Shown piece by piece: positions 54,396 through 63,837 of a DNA stretch of 64,000 bases. Source of the DNA: Paraniabella defluvii (GTDB lineage: Bacteria > Bacteroidota > Bacteroidia > Chitinophagales > Chitinophagaceae); NCBI GenBank assembly GCA_019316985.1, contig CP079215.1:2418001-2482000 (forward strand). The letters are read 5' to 3'. The notes beneath the pieces were generated by a model. The model ran no database searches and was not told the DNA's origin. It saw only the letters and a list, made by a program, of their open reading frames with translations. The position numbers were made by a program, and so were the translations under genes. Every line of letters starts with the position of its first letter. Positions within the stretch are counted from its first letter, which is position 1.

Positions 54396-55358
54396 AAGGG
54401 GGCTTGATGGACAGTGCTTTCGCTTTATCTTTTTATGGAGCTGTATCGGGTAAATAATGAAATACCATATCACAAAAACGGTGGAGGCTGCTGTTATTAT
54501 TGAAGTAAGCCAGGAGGCATCATTATACAGCCGCGTAATAAGGCCTTCAAAAAAGCGGCAATGATAAAAACAGGAACAATGCCTATCATGATCTTTACGC
54601 CGTCTTTGGAGCCCTCCCTGAATGCTTCTATCCGTTTTTGGTGCCGGGAAATAAAAAGCTTTTTCCTAAAACAAAGCCAGCCATACCGGCAACTATAATA
54701 GCCGTGATCTCCAGCATGCCATGAACAAAAACCACCAGCCAGAACTGCATACCATATCCATGCGACGCAAACAATTCATCAAAAATACCTACCATGGCCC
54801 CGGTTTCCGCCAGCTTATACATAGTAGGGATACCACAAAAATACCGGATACAAAAAGAGAAAAGCCACTTTTATATTATTGATCATAATACCCAGCCAGC
54901 TCAGTAAAGGGTTCCCACCTTCATAGATGCCGAAGGGATTGCCTTTTCAATGTTCTCGATGGTTTGATTTACATAACTGTCCCCGAAAAAGTTGCGGGCA
55001 ACTTCAATATCCTGCCTCGAAACGAAAAAGCCGAGCAGGAAAAAACAGTAAAAAGTACAAAAGAGAACAGCAGGGTACTGTGATGTTTACGGATGGTAAG
55101 CGGTAATTCGTATTTCCAGAAGGTTTTTAAGCGGCTGCTTTCTTCCTTCCGGTTGCGATAAATATCCAGGTACATCCGGGCCGCCAGCTTGTTCAGGTAA
55201 TTGGCGGTTTTACTGTTAGCATAAAAAGTTTTGGCGTAAGCAAGGTCATCTACCGTTTGGGTAAAAGCGCTGGCCATTTCATCAGGTGATACAGGAGGTT
55301 CGGCTTCATCCTTTAGCCAACGGTCTTTGTTCTTCTTAATAAATAGCGCCTCTCTCAA
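54385..55358 (-). CDS. SpoIIM/DUF95-like membrane protein
   Basis: About 325 residues with several hydrophobic segments. Signature text includes MREALFIKKNKDRWLKDE, the helical YAKTFYANSKTANYLNKLAARMYLDIY (in parts), and FWLVVFVHGMLEITAIIVAGMAGF with the conserved HGxxE motif. Homologues in non-sporulating bacteria sit in MoxR operons; the sporulation name is historical. Breaks near 55000, 54840 and 54560; the repaired C-terminus is KRKALSIKPPYEF. First gene of the leftward operon SpoIIM-DUF4129-DUF4350-MoxR-GxxExxY-DUF58. Confidence 0.85.
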
Positions 55359-55458
55359 ATCAATGCGGTTAAAAATCTAAAATACAAAATTTATAAGCCC
55401 GCGATAGTTTTTATGTGGAGAAATGCGTATAAACTTTTTAAAAGGGAGAGAGAATGGA

Positions 55459-56436
55459 CTATTTAATCCGGAAAATGTTTTTAAAGTAGCCTACACTTTC
55501 GGCAATTGCCAGCCTGATATCCTGGTACTGCAACCCTAATTCTTTGACAGAGGTTGTATTGCTGTAATAGTTCTTTATGCTGAGTATCCGCATGTTATTG
55601 GTGCATAAGCTCGTTTTTATCCCTAAAAACCGGAGCAGGTCTCCTATATAACCTGCCAGTTGAAGCACCGGTGCAGGAATGGGGATCAATCGTTGCGTTT
55701 GACCCGTATGCTCACGCAGCAGTTCAAAAACTTCCGGTAACTGAGATTGTCGTTTCCTGCCAGGAGATAGCGTTTGCCGTTTTTCCCTGCATGTATTATC
55801 TTTTCTATCCCTGCAGCGACATCTTTTACCGCAACAAAATTTTTACCCCCGGCGGATAAAAGAGCACCCGCCTGCGCATGCCCATCAGGATAATGGCTCC
55901 GCTGCTGGGCTTGCTGTCATAAGGGCCTATCATAAAAGCAGGATTTGCAATATGCACCTTTATCCTCCGGGCCTGTTGTAAAGGTAATTTTCAGCCGCCG
56001 CTTTACTCCGGGCGTAGAAGGAGCAGGTGAACGGCTTCCGCATGGGTTGATCTTCCGGCACCGCCGGGCCGTTGGGCCCAATTCCATACCCGATGGTGTT
56101 GGCAGTACTAACATAAATGAATTGCTTTACTCCGGCTGCAATAGCGCCCTCCGCGAGCAAGGCAGTAGCTGTATGGTTAACGTGGTGGTATTCTTCATAA
56201 CGAATGATGTTTTGTTGGGTGAGCGCAGCTACGTGTATCACGCAATCCGTTTCTTTTAAATGAGCAGACAAATCGGCGGTCAACTCGCTTTGTATCAGCA
56301 ATAGCCTGGGATGTGCTTCAAAAGGCAGGTTGCTGATATTGCGGGCAACGCCTTTTACATGATAACCTTTTTCCAGTAAAAGAAATACCAGGTTAGCGCC
56401 AAGCAATCCGCTGATACCTGTAACCAATACCGTCAT
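55459..56436 (-). CDS. NAD-dependent epimerase/dehydratase family protein
   Basis: About 326 residues, extended SDR fold. Nucleotide loop TGISGLLGANL, then CVIHVAAL, FIYVSTANTIGYG with the catalytic Ser/Thr region, and the catalytic pair SFYARSKAAAE (Tyr and Lys). The C-terminal half in other frames includes NPAFMIGPYDSKPSSG and NFVAVKDVAAGI. Breaks near 55960 and between 55685 and 55850. Substrate unknown; NAD-dependent sugar- or lipid-modifying. The ATG overlaps the SDR stop as ATGA, so the two are translationally coupled. Confidence 0.85.
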
Positions 56437-57217
56437 AAAATTTCTTTTTTAATATTATGCGTCAATAAAGGTAGCTTTATCCAGATAGGTAGTAATGTCA
56501 TCGCCAGCCAGCTCCAGGGGTTCACCATAATCACGCGGTCTTTTTAAAAAGCTGGCGAATGCAACGACCAGCCACTTTTTCGGGCTTCAGCAGGGTAAGG
56601 CGTCCTACAAAGCCTAACTTTTTAATACGGCTGGTTACATCATCGTTGGTAGCCATAGCCCCGGGATTGACTACGCTTACAACCACGCCGGTATTTTTCA
56701 ATTCTTCGCTCAGGCCTCTTGAGAAAGAATGAATAAAGGTTTTAGATGCAGGATACACTGTTTTATAGCCAATAGGCGAAAAAGCCGCCATACTGGACAC
56801 GTTCAAAATATAGGCCTCTTTTTGTTGCAGCAGGTTGGGCAGCAACTGGTGTGTTAAAAGTGAAGTGGCTACTACATTTACCTGCATAATGGTATCGATA
56901 TACTGCATGGATGCTTCCGTGAACTTTTTGGTACCTCCTAGCCCCGCATTATTGATCAGCACCTGTACTTCAAAGTTCTGATTGATCCATTCACAAAGGG
57001 TTAATACATTTTCCTTTACTGACAGGTCGGTTTCGTAATGATGAACCTGTACCTGGTAGGTGTTGCTGATGAAACCGGCAAATGCGGCCAGGTTTTGCTG
57101 TGGCAGGCTTACCAATACCAGGTTCAGCTGCTGCGCGGCTAATTCTCTTGCAAACGCGCTGCCCAGGCCCTGGCTGGCGCCGGTGATAACGGCATATTTT
57201 TCTTTTCTGTTTAACAT
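56433..57217 (-). CDS. Short-chain dehydrogenase/reductase
   Basis: About 262 residues, classical SDR. NAD(P) motif TGASQGLGSAFA, LINNAGLGG (NNAG), catalytic NVSSMAAFSP and YPASKTFIHS (YxxxK), and VNPGAMATN. The first 228 residues are continuous. After a break near 56535 the family-like tail RVIMVNPWSWLAMTLLPIW ends with HNIKKEIL and TGA 56433, which overlaps the ATG of the next gene; so the stop at 56531 is likely an artefact. Operon with the downstream epimerase gene. Confidence 0.88.
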
Positions 57218-57294
57218 GATATACTAAAAGCTAAGTTGAAAGAGCGGCTTTTACAACCGGTGCTGTTAAGCAGGCAGGCCTGCAATAGGCGGGT

Positions 57295-57351
57295 TTAATC
57301 TTCTTTTTTATACCTCCTGATGAAATATAAAATGATACTTGCAATGAGCAT
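57295..57351 (-). CDS. Candidate 18-residue membrane peptide
   Basis: ATG 57351 opens MLIASIILYFIRRYKKED and a stop: one short hydrophobic segment with a basic tail. The frame remains open upstream into the end of the head-GIN gene. No ribosome-binding site. It may be a real small protein or the shifted tail of a longer one; low confidence. Confidence 0.2.
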   Translation of the reverse strand: MLIASIILYFIRRYKKED

Positions 57352-57370
57352 AACGTATGTTTTAATTGTA

Positions 57371-58076
57371 TTATAGTTTTCGCACTTTGCCGGAGCCGGA
57401 AATGCTGGTGTTGACAGACGGGTTGCCCGAATACCATACATCGCCGCTTCCAGAAATTTGAACATCCAGCTTATTGTCGGCCCATACTTTAGCTTCTCCC
57501 GACCCGCTGACCTTTACTTTGGCCTGTTCGCTGCGCATTTGCTGGGTATGATAATCGCCGTTGCCCGTAATGCGTATCTCTTGAGAAGTCACAGCTCCGC
57601 CATCAATAGTAATGTCGCCACTGCCGGTAATCTCTGCTTCCAGGTTAGTTGCAGTTAACTTAGGAGCGTAAATGTTGCCGCTGCCGCTTACCCGCAGGTC
57701 GAGTGAGGTAGTGCTAAGATCGGTATTAAAGCTAATGTTGCCCGACCCCGAAAGGATTGCGCTATTGATTGTGGGGTTAGATACATATATGGTAACACTT
57801 CCGCCTCTGATGTTTACATTGGGCTTTGTTTTAAGCACCAGCGTATTACCTTTTACCTCGGTAATAATATAGCCCTGTAAATTGTTGGCAGCTTTTACGG
57901 TTACAGATTTTGTGGGATTCTGAACCAACTCTACATTACCGCTGAAGGATGCTTCCACCGGGTAAAATCTCCTACAGTTCTGTTTTCTTCAACAGCAGGT
58001 CCTTCGGGGAACACTTTTTGCATCCCGTTGTTAAAATGATCAATGCAATAACTACTAACGATAATAATTGTTTCAT
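57371..58076 (-). CDS. Head-GIN (DUF2807) lipoprotein
   Basis: About 235 residues. Lipoprotein signal MKQLLSLVVIALIILTTGC from ATG 58076; a break near 58000 separates it from the domain. The DUF2807 repeat pattern is clear: ILSGSGNISF, RVSGSGNIYA, EITGSGDITI, RITGNGDYHT, KVSGSGEAKV, QISGSGDVWY, SISGSGKVRK, spaced 20-25 residues, forming a beta-helix. Annotated elsewhere as autotransporter-adhesin head-like; function unknown. Shares its helix logic with the TSGGS protein but not its motif. Confidence 0.9.
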
Positions 58077-58109
58077 CTGTTTTGTTTTATTTGTTTGATA
58101 TGTTTTTGA

Positions 58110-59123
58110 TTACAGGCTGAAATGCAAACCGGCAGTTGCGCCAAGCGTCAGGGCAAAAGAATATTCGTCGTCCCGGTACTTCCAGATATAGTTATTGGGG
58201 AAAAGTTTGGAATCAGAATATTTATAGGTGTTTACAGAAGGACCTAATGTTACTTCTATGGCCGGGGTTATTTTATAGCCTAGTAAAGCTCTCAATGATT
58301 CGGTATGTTTATAAAAGGTGAAGTCTGTTTTAGCAATGCTTACAGCTTCTGCATTGATCCTTAATTTTTGTGAAAGGGGTATACGGTAGCCAATTCCTGC
58401 CTCCATTTGAAATACTGTTTTACTGAGCTCCGATCCGGCTCCTGCACCCAATATGCCATAAGTCTTACGACCTCCTGTGCGTAAAACAATATTGGCTGAA
58501 GCGTCATCATATACCTGTATCCCTATTTGCTTTTCGCCATTCTTTATGATATTTAAAAAACCAATAGGATAATCCGAGCTGTCTGCGATATTGATCAGTC
58601 CCGCTATTTGCACCCCTTTAACAGACCTGGCTACATTGATCAGTCCTGCGATTTGTACATCGGCATTTTTCGCGATATTAGCCAGTCCGGCTACCTGTAA
58701 TAATTCATAGCTGCTGTAATTGCTCAAGCCACCGATCTGAATAAATCCATTGCCTTGTTTCTGGTTATGTAATCCTGCTATTTGAATACCCAGTCCGTTC
58801 TCGGCACCATTGTACAAACCGGCAATAGAAACGCCTTTGTTAGACCCGTTGACCTGGTTTACCAAACCGCTGATCAATACACCTTTGTTACTGCCATATA
58901 GTTTGGTGTAAAGGCCGGCAATAGCAGCGCCTTTATTATTGTAGTTGACGCCCTGTAAGGCATGTAGGGCAAAAGAAGTGCTAATATTGCGGGCCTGCCT
59001 GCCTTGCGTGCTTATAGGAGTTACCAGGCCCAAATGAACATTATTGGCTACGGGCTCCTGGGCCAGGCAGTAAGTAGTGGTAATGGATAGAACCGCGAGT
59101 AAGCATTTGTTTTTTAAAAGCAT
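58110..59123 (-). CDS. Glycine-rich xQIAGLxN-repeat protein, paralogue without STN
   Basis: Intact 337-residue protein with a signal peptide (LLAVLSITTTYCLAQ). Residues 55-210 carry about nine tandem repeats of some 20 residues with the core hxIAGLhN: VLISGLVN, VSIAGLYN, IQIAGLHN, IQIGGLSN, LQVAGLAN, VQIAGLIN (twice), then YPIGFLN. The C-terminal 120 residues have alternating strands ending in LGATAGLHFSL, an outer-membrane-barrel-like aromatic end. It resembles LA_2272-type surface repeats. It has its own copy of the motif found upstream of the sigma gene. Function unknown. Confidence 0.8.
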   Translation of the reverse strand: MLLKNKCLLAVLSITTTYCLAQEPVANNVHLGLVTPISTQGRQARNISTSFALHALQGVNYNNKGAAIAGLYTKLYGSNKGVLISGLVNQVNGSNKGVSIAGLYNGAENGLGIQIAGLHNQKQGNGFIQIGGLSNYSSYELLQVAGLANIAKNADVQIAGLINVARSVKGVQIAGLINIADSSDYPIGFLNIIKNGEKQIGIQVYDDASANIVLRTGGRKTYGILGAGAGSELSKTVFQMEAGIGYRIPLSQKLRINAEAVSIAKTDFTFYKHTESLRALLGYKITPAIEVTLGPSVNTYKYSDSKLFPNNYIWKYRDDEYSFALTLGATAGLHFSL

Positions 59124-59131
59124 AATTAATG

Positions 59132-59182
59132 TATATACTACTAATACACATTAATGAAAGCTTACCCCTATGCCGACTTAAA
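59132..59182 (-). promoter_or_regulatory. Candidate ECF promoter, copy 2 (upstream of the paralogue)
   Basis: Minus strand: TTTAAGTCGGCATAGGGGT (59182-59164), 22 bases, GTAGTATATA (59141-59132), 8 bases before the ATG at 59123. The first block matches the copy at 62464-62482 in 17 of 19 bases, and the second is identical. Confidence 0.6.
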
Positions 59183-59193
59183 AATATTTATAC

Positions 59194-60907
59194 CTAATGA
59201 AAACCCAAGGTGAAGTGCATCTTTTTTCCTTTGATCAAAGGCAGCATATTCCTGCTGAAATTGCTGTAATAAGCGTTATTCTCCTTTTCAACAGGTTGTT
59301 GATATTGTAGCCTTGGACCTGCGTATAGCTGGATATTTTTATGCAGCTGGTATATCAATAGCGGCTGAAGAATAAATTGCTGTAATCTGTATCGAAATGA
59401 TCCGTGGGTGTGTAATGCAGGTTGATGAGTTCAGTAGCCATTTTCAGCTTTCCTTTTAATTTCCATTCGCTTCCCAACCCATAGCCAAATAAATAATGAC
59501 CACCCGGGATATTACTGTTTAGCCAACCCACCTGTACAATATTATATAATTTATAACTACCCGATTTATAGGCAATATTTACCTGTTGATTTTCCTGTAC
59601 GGATAGGGATAATGAATGTTTCCCGTTACGACTATAATTGAACGGTCCGATAGAAACCCCGTTTAATGTGTCAGCCAGGTTGAGGAAGCCTAACTGGAAT
59701 CCGTTAATTTTTGGGGTATAGTTTACCAGTCCACCTACCTGCGCGCCTTTGTTCACTTGCCGGGCAATATTAGCGATGCCTGAAAGCTGCACACCTTTTT
59801 TAAATTGCCCGGTATAATTTACCAGTCCTGCCACCTGCATACCGCCGTTTATATTTCGGGTTTGATTCACCAGCCCGCCAATTTGTAGTCCGTTGAATAG
59901 CTGCGTTTGATTGTACAGGCCGCTAATTTGTAACCCGGTGGTGTTGCTTTTGTTGATATTGGCCAAGCCTCCAATTTGCAATGCGGTAACATCTCCGGCC
60001 ACATAATTGTTCAGGCCTCCGATTTGTACGCCGTTTACCGTACCGCCCACCACATTAAATAACCCTCCTATTTGCACAGAACGTACATGCTTCTGTACTA
60101 TGTTGAATAAGCCTCCCAGCTCGAATGCGTCTACCTGCGCTGCATAGCCTCCAAACACATTAAAAGATATTTTGTTTTCCTGTTGTCCCTTTAAAGCGCT
60201 CTTAGTGCCAATGCCCGGCCAGAAGCCGAGTTGAAATTTACGCTCGTAGAAATAGTTTTTAAGGTTCAGGCTGTTTATTTTTTGCCTGGTACCGATGACG
60301 CTCCGGGCCAGCCAGTGCCGCTCGATAGAGTGAACGGTGAAAGTTTCTTCGGTGGTGATATTGGGCGTTAACCCGATCTTTAACGGGGTATTGCTTCTTC
60401 CCTCAACGGTAAAGCTGGTATCGTAGTACGACACGCGGTTGGCGATGAGTTTAATATCGCTGCTGGAAGGCACTTTAATGGAGAAATGCCCTGGTCGTTA
60501 GACATGGTACCTATCTTCAGGTTCGGTTCATAAACCGTTACATATTCCACCGGCTTCTGATCGGTATTATCAAAAAATTGCCCCTGTACCGTCAAATACT
60601 CTGTTTCCTTTTTACGAATAACTATCTTGTTATTGTTGATGATATAGTAATACTCTTTGTCTAATAATCGATCCAGTATCTCCTTGACGGGCGCATCGCT
60701 TGCTGTGAAAGATATCTTTTTCTGGTTTTTAATAAACTGGTTGTCGTAAGAAAAATAAAACCCTGCCTTACGCTCTATCTGCATCAGGGCATCGTACATG
60801 GTGATATTGCGAAAGTCAACCGACACTTTTTGCTGCAGTATTCTGTCCTGGGCAAAAAGAGAATAGCTAAGGAACAGCAGTAATAAGAAGGCGCAATGTT
60901 TTCTCAA
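59194..60907 (-). CDS. STN-domain protein with C-terminal xQIGGLxN repeats
   Basis: About 571 residues. Signal peptide (HCAFLLLLFLSYSLFAQ), then an STN domain (ILQQKVSVDFRNITMYDALMQIERKAGF, seen in parts), a carboxypeptidase-like domain (VQGQFFDNTDQKPVEYVTVYEP), and a repeat region with about eleven 20-residue units: VQIGGLFN, VQIGGLNN, LQIGGLAN, LQISGLYN, LQIGGLVN, MQVAGLVN, VQLSGIAN, AQVGGLVN and FQLGFLN. C-terminal barrel-like strands follow, and the repaired tail is MLPLIKGKKMHFTLGFH. Breaks near 60475 and 59360. Where SusC would normally be, this gene follows FecR by 6 bp, so FecR presumably reads its STN domain. Outer membrane location inferred. Confidence 0.8.
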
Positions 60908-60913
60908 AAGGGC

Positions 60914-61870
60914 TTATTTAGATATGAGGTATTGGTTATGATCTGTTTTTGTCCAGTTGGCGTTGATCATCAAGGCGATGTTTTCAATGATCTGGCCGGG
61001 CGTTTCTGAATGAATCAGGTAAGTGCTGGTTACTTTTTTGCTTTCAATACCTGGTCCTAACTGCAGTTCAATACTATAAAGGTTTTCAAGCATTTCAGCC
61101 AGGCTATCCACCCGCATATCCTTTATCTTAATGATCTGTGTATGCAGCACTTCATTAATAGCGTTGTTGAAAGGCAGCACGCGCAGCCGGTTGTTACGGT
61201 TATCTTTTATAATTTTTTGATGAGCAGTGGCTACAACAGTTTGGTTGCCGGAAGAGGCTTTCACCTTGCCGCTATGCACAAATACCGTATTAAAATCAAT
61301 ACCCTGTTGTATGGTAAACGAAGTGCCTAATACCTCAACATCCATACCGCTGTTATGGATAATGAACGGTTTCTTCCGGTTTTTGGCGATATCAAAATAG
61401 GCATTGCCTTTTAGGGTCACCGTTCTTGTTTTTTTGTTGAAGTCGCCGGCTACGATCAGCTCAGCTTCCTCGTAAAGGGTAACCTTGCTCTCATCTTTCA
61501 GCTCAATAGTACGGTGTTCCTTCCGGGCGGTAAACTGCTCCGGCTTAGGATGGTTGATGAATAAAAATAACGCCACCAAAGCTGCAATGGAAGCCGCTAC
61601 CGCCCATCCTTTGCGCCAGTTGAAGGAAATTATCCTTGTTTTACCAGGTACAGCAGCAGGTTTTTCTTCCAATTGCTGTTGTAATTTTTGCCAGGCCAGT
61701 TCTTTATTATATAAGGTGTAGGCAGGGTTGATCCTGGAGCTTTTCCAGATCCTGATGGTATCCTCGTATATTTTTTTATGTTCAGGGCTTTCCGCAATCC
61801 AATGCTCTACCTCTAGTTGTTCCGGGGCGTCCAGCGTCTGCTCATAGTAAGCTATCAATTTATGCTCCAT
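60914..61870 (-). CDS. FecR-family anti-sigma factor (second module)
   Basis: Intact 318-residue protein: cytoplasmic N-terminus starting MEHKLIAYYEQTLDAPEQ, a membrane helix (AVAASIAALVALFLFIN), the FecR domain (EHRTIELKDESKVTLYEEAEL, GNAYFDIAKNRKKPFIIHN, EVLGTSFTI) and a C-terminal DUF4974-like domain (KDMRVDSLAEMLENLYSIEL). It should hold the ECF sigma factor and receive the signal from the downstream STN protein. It lies 3 bp from the sigma gene and 6 bp from the STN gene. Confidence 0.95.
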   Translation of the reverse strand: MEHKLIAYYEQTLDAPEQLEVEHWIAESPEHKKIYEDTIRIWKSSRINPAYTLYNKELAWQKLQQQLEEKPAAVPGKTRIISFNWRKGWAVAASIAALVALFLFINHPKPEQFTARKEHRTIELKDESKVTLYEEAELIVAGDFNKKTRTVTLKGNAYFDIAKNRKKPFIIHNSGMDVEVLGTSFTIQQGIDFNTVFVHSGKVKASSGNQTVVATAHQKIIKDNRNNRLRVLPFNNAINEVLHTQIIKIKDMRVDSLAEMLENLYSIELQLGPGIESKKVTSTYLIHSETPGQIIENIALMINANWTKTDHNQYLISK

Positions 61871-61873
61871 ATA

Positions 61874-62422
61874 TTATAAATTGATGAGTTGAAGAATGAA
61901 TAATGGCACTATGCTTACCAGGTATTCCGCCAGGCCGCTGCGTAAAAATTTTAATGCTTTCGACATTTGATTTTCTACTGTCTTAACTGAAATGCCCAAT
62001 GCGTCGGCCACCTCCCGGTAGCTGAGCCCTAATTGCCGGCACATATAAAAAACGGTTGCGCATTTTTCCGGTAGCTGGTTAACCAGGTCCTGTATCTTCT
62101 CATGTAATTCTTTTTGTTCTGTGTGAATATTGTTGTCTGTACCCGTATCTCCGGACATTTGATGTTGCGCGTAACCTGCTTTAACCACTTTATGCTTTAA
62201 ATGATTCAGGCACTCATTACGAACTGATGTATACAGGTAGGCTTTTACCGTTTCGGGGTTTACCGTTTCCCTGTGTTGCCAGAGTTTTATAAAAATATTT
62301 TGCAATATATCGTCTGTATAGGTCTCTTCTCTCAAAATAGAGAAAGCATACCCATATAACGCTTCATAGTGAAGGTCAAAAACATTTTTATATTGAACAC
62401 TGTCCAAAGCCATCAGCGCCAC
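61874..62422 (-). CDS. ECF sigma factor (second module)
   Basis: Intact 182-residue FecI-like sigma factor. Region 2: FDLHYEALYGYAFSILREE, DILQNIFIKLWQHR (2.3-2.4), AYLYTSVRNECLNHLK. Region 4: LVNQLPEKCATVFYMCRQLGLSYREVADALGIS (in parts), VKTVENQMSKALKFLR. An unusual hydrophobic C-terminus (LVSIVPLFILQLI) might contact the membrane. The frame opens at GTG 62422; ATG 62413 (MALDSVQYKN) is equally good. Carries a candidate self-recognised promoter upstream. Confidence 0.95.
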   Translation of the reverse strand: MALMALDSVQYKNVFDLHYEALYGYAFSILREETYTDDILQNIFIKLWQHRETVNPETVKAYLYTSVRNECLNHLKHKVVKAGYAQHQMSGDTGTDNNIHTEQKELHEKIQDLVNQLPEKCATVFYMCRQLGLSYREVADALGISVKTVENQMSKALKFLRSGLAEYLVSIVPLFILQLINL

Positions 62423-62437
62423 AAAAATAGCATCCTA

Positions 62438-62482
62438 TATATACTACAACCTAATATTCGTTCACCCCTATGCGCACTTAAA
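62438..62482 (-). promoter_or_regulatory. Candidate ECF promoter, copy 1 (upstream of the sigma gene)
   Basis: Minus strand: TTTAAGTGCGCATAGGGGT (62482-62464), 16 bases, GTAGTATATA (62447-62438), then 15 bases to the GTG start. The two-block layout with a 16-base spacer suits an ECF promoter; the near copy at 59132-59182 supports it. Confidence 0.6.
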
Positions 62483-62539
62483 TTTTTTTAGTTTTTTTAA
62501 CGCGTTGCTTAGCATCGAGGTTTTTATGTTTGAAGGGGC

Positions 62540-62547
62540 TATTTTTA
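62540..62547 (+). promoter_or_regulatory. Probable -7 box of the RDD gene
   Basis: TATTTTTA, one mismatch from TAnnTTTG, 15 bases before the RDD start codon. Confidence 0.3.
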
Positions 62548-62562
62548 CATTAAAGCAGCTAC

Positions 62563-63366
62563 ATGCCTATTGTAAGTGTACCAACAAGTTTTAATATCAG
62601 CCTGGAGTTTGATGCGCCGGGCCTGGGCAGACGCTGGGTGGCGCTGCTGATAGATATGATGGTACAGGTATTGTACATTATACTGGCTAATTATATACTC
62701 AGCAGCATCTCATTTGGTTTTGGGCCAGATGCAGGCTTTAATCAATGGGCCATCGGGCTCCTGGTTATGTCGCCGGTTTTTTTATACCATATTCTTTTTG
62801 AATCGCTCACCAATGGCCAAAGCGTTGGTAAAAAATCATGAAGCTGAGAGTGGTAAGCATCAACGGCGGACGGCTCTATCAGTCAGCTACTGATACGGTG
62901 GCTGCTGCGCATTTCCGACCTGTGGATTGTCATTCTATTGTTTATGCTGTTTTATTTATTAGGCAGTGGAGGAGATACACAAGGGGTGATTGCTTTTTAT
63001 TTGGCATGGGTTTTTTGCTGACCGATATCATACTGGTAGCCAATTAAAAAGGCCCAGCGTATAGGCGATATCCTGGCCCAGACCATTGTTATTAAAACAG
63101 CTGCTAAAGAAAGCCTGCATAATACCATTTTCAGGGAAGTGGAAGAGGGATATGTTCCGGCATTCCCACAGGTAATGCGGATCAGTGATAAGGATTTGAA
63201 TATTATCAAAACCTTACTGAGTAATGCCAAAAATTCCAGGCACCATGAAGATCTGGGCGTTGCAGCCGCAAAAGTGAAGAACTACCTGCAAATTGAAACA
63301 GATATGTACCCGTACGAGTTCCTGGAAAGATTGCTGAAGGATTATAATTATCTGTCAGTGAAATAA
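62563..63366 (+). CDS. RDD-family membrane protein
   Basis: About 267 residues. The RDD domain opens with SLEFDAPGLGRRWVALLIDMM (partly quoted; the R-W-x-A-x-x-I-D motif), then LYIILANYILSS, LYHILFESLTNGQSVGKK with the second RDD signature, and LLTDIILVAN. Soluble C-terminal part ISDKDLNIIKTLLSNAKN with a helical end. Breaks near 62840, 62880 and 63045-63140. RDD proteins are usually neighbours of SpoIIM in the MoxR operon; here it lies 7 kb away and diverges from the ECF module. Function unknown. Confidence 0.88.
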
Positions 63367-63384
63367 ATGTAGGTTCCAGACATA

Positions 63385-63829
63385 TTAGCCTCGCAGCAAG
63401 AGTCCGAGCGCAGACAATACAAAAAATATCATTGCCAGCATCATTAGTATTCCCCATATTTTAAAGTAGCTACCGAGGCTTCGCAGGCCTTCGCTTATGG
63501 TAGTTGGCTGGTTATTGCTAACTCCTTTCTTTACTTTTGAAGAAAAGCGGGTTAAAAAGAAAAAAAGTTACCAGACTTATAGCCACTGCAATAATAGCAA
63601 CCAGGTAAATAAAGCCTCTCAGCATCTGTCGCATTTCAGCCTCGCCTATCCCCGCATCTTTATTTTCAGGAATAGGAATTTGCTGCAAGGGAAAATTTAA
63701 TAGGTTGGCTATAGCTGTTAATGCGCTTGCCAGCGCTAGCCAGGCAGCAATATTAGCTGTTTTAGCTGAAACAAAAATGGAACGTTGCAGGAATGATATA
63801 TGACTGACTGGGGAGTGATCTTGCTCCAT
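63385..63829 (-). CDS. Small membrane protein, possibly DUF5362
   Basis: About 148 residues with a break near 63525. Four hydrophobic segments: IAAWLALASALTAIANLL, FIYLVAIIAVAISLVTFFLF, and in the shifted frame GILMMLAMIFFVLSALGLLL after ISEGLRSLGSYFKIWG. The order soluble N-terminus, two helices, SLGSYFKIWG linker, one helix resembles DUF5362, which I recall from Bacteroidota; low certainty. Convergent to the RDD gene with 18 bp between. Confidence 0.5.
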
Positions 63830-63837
63830 AAAATTAT

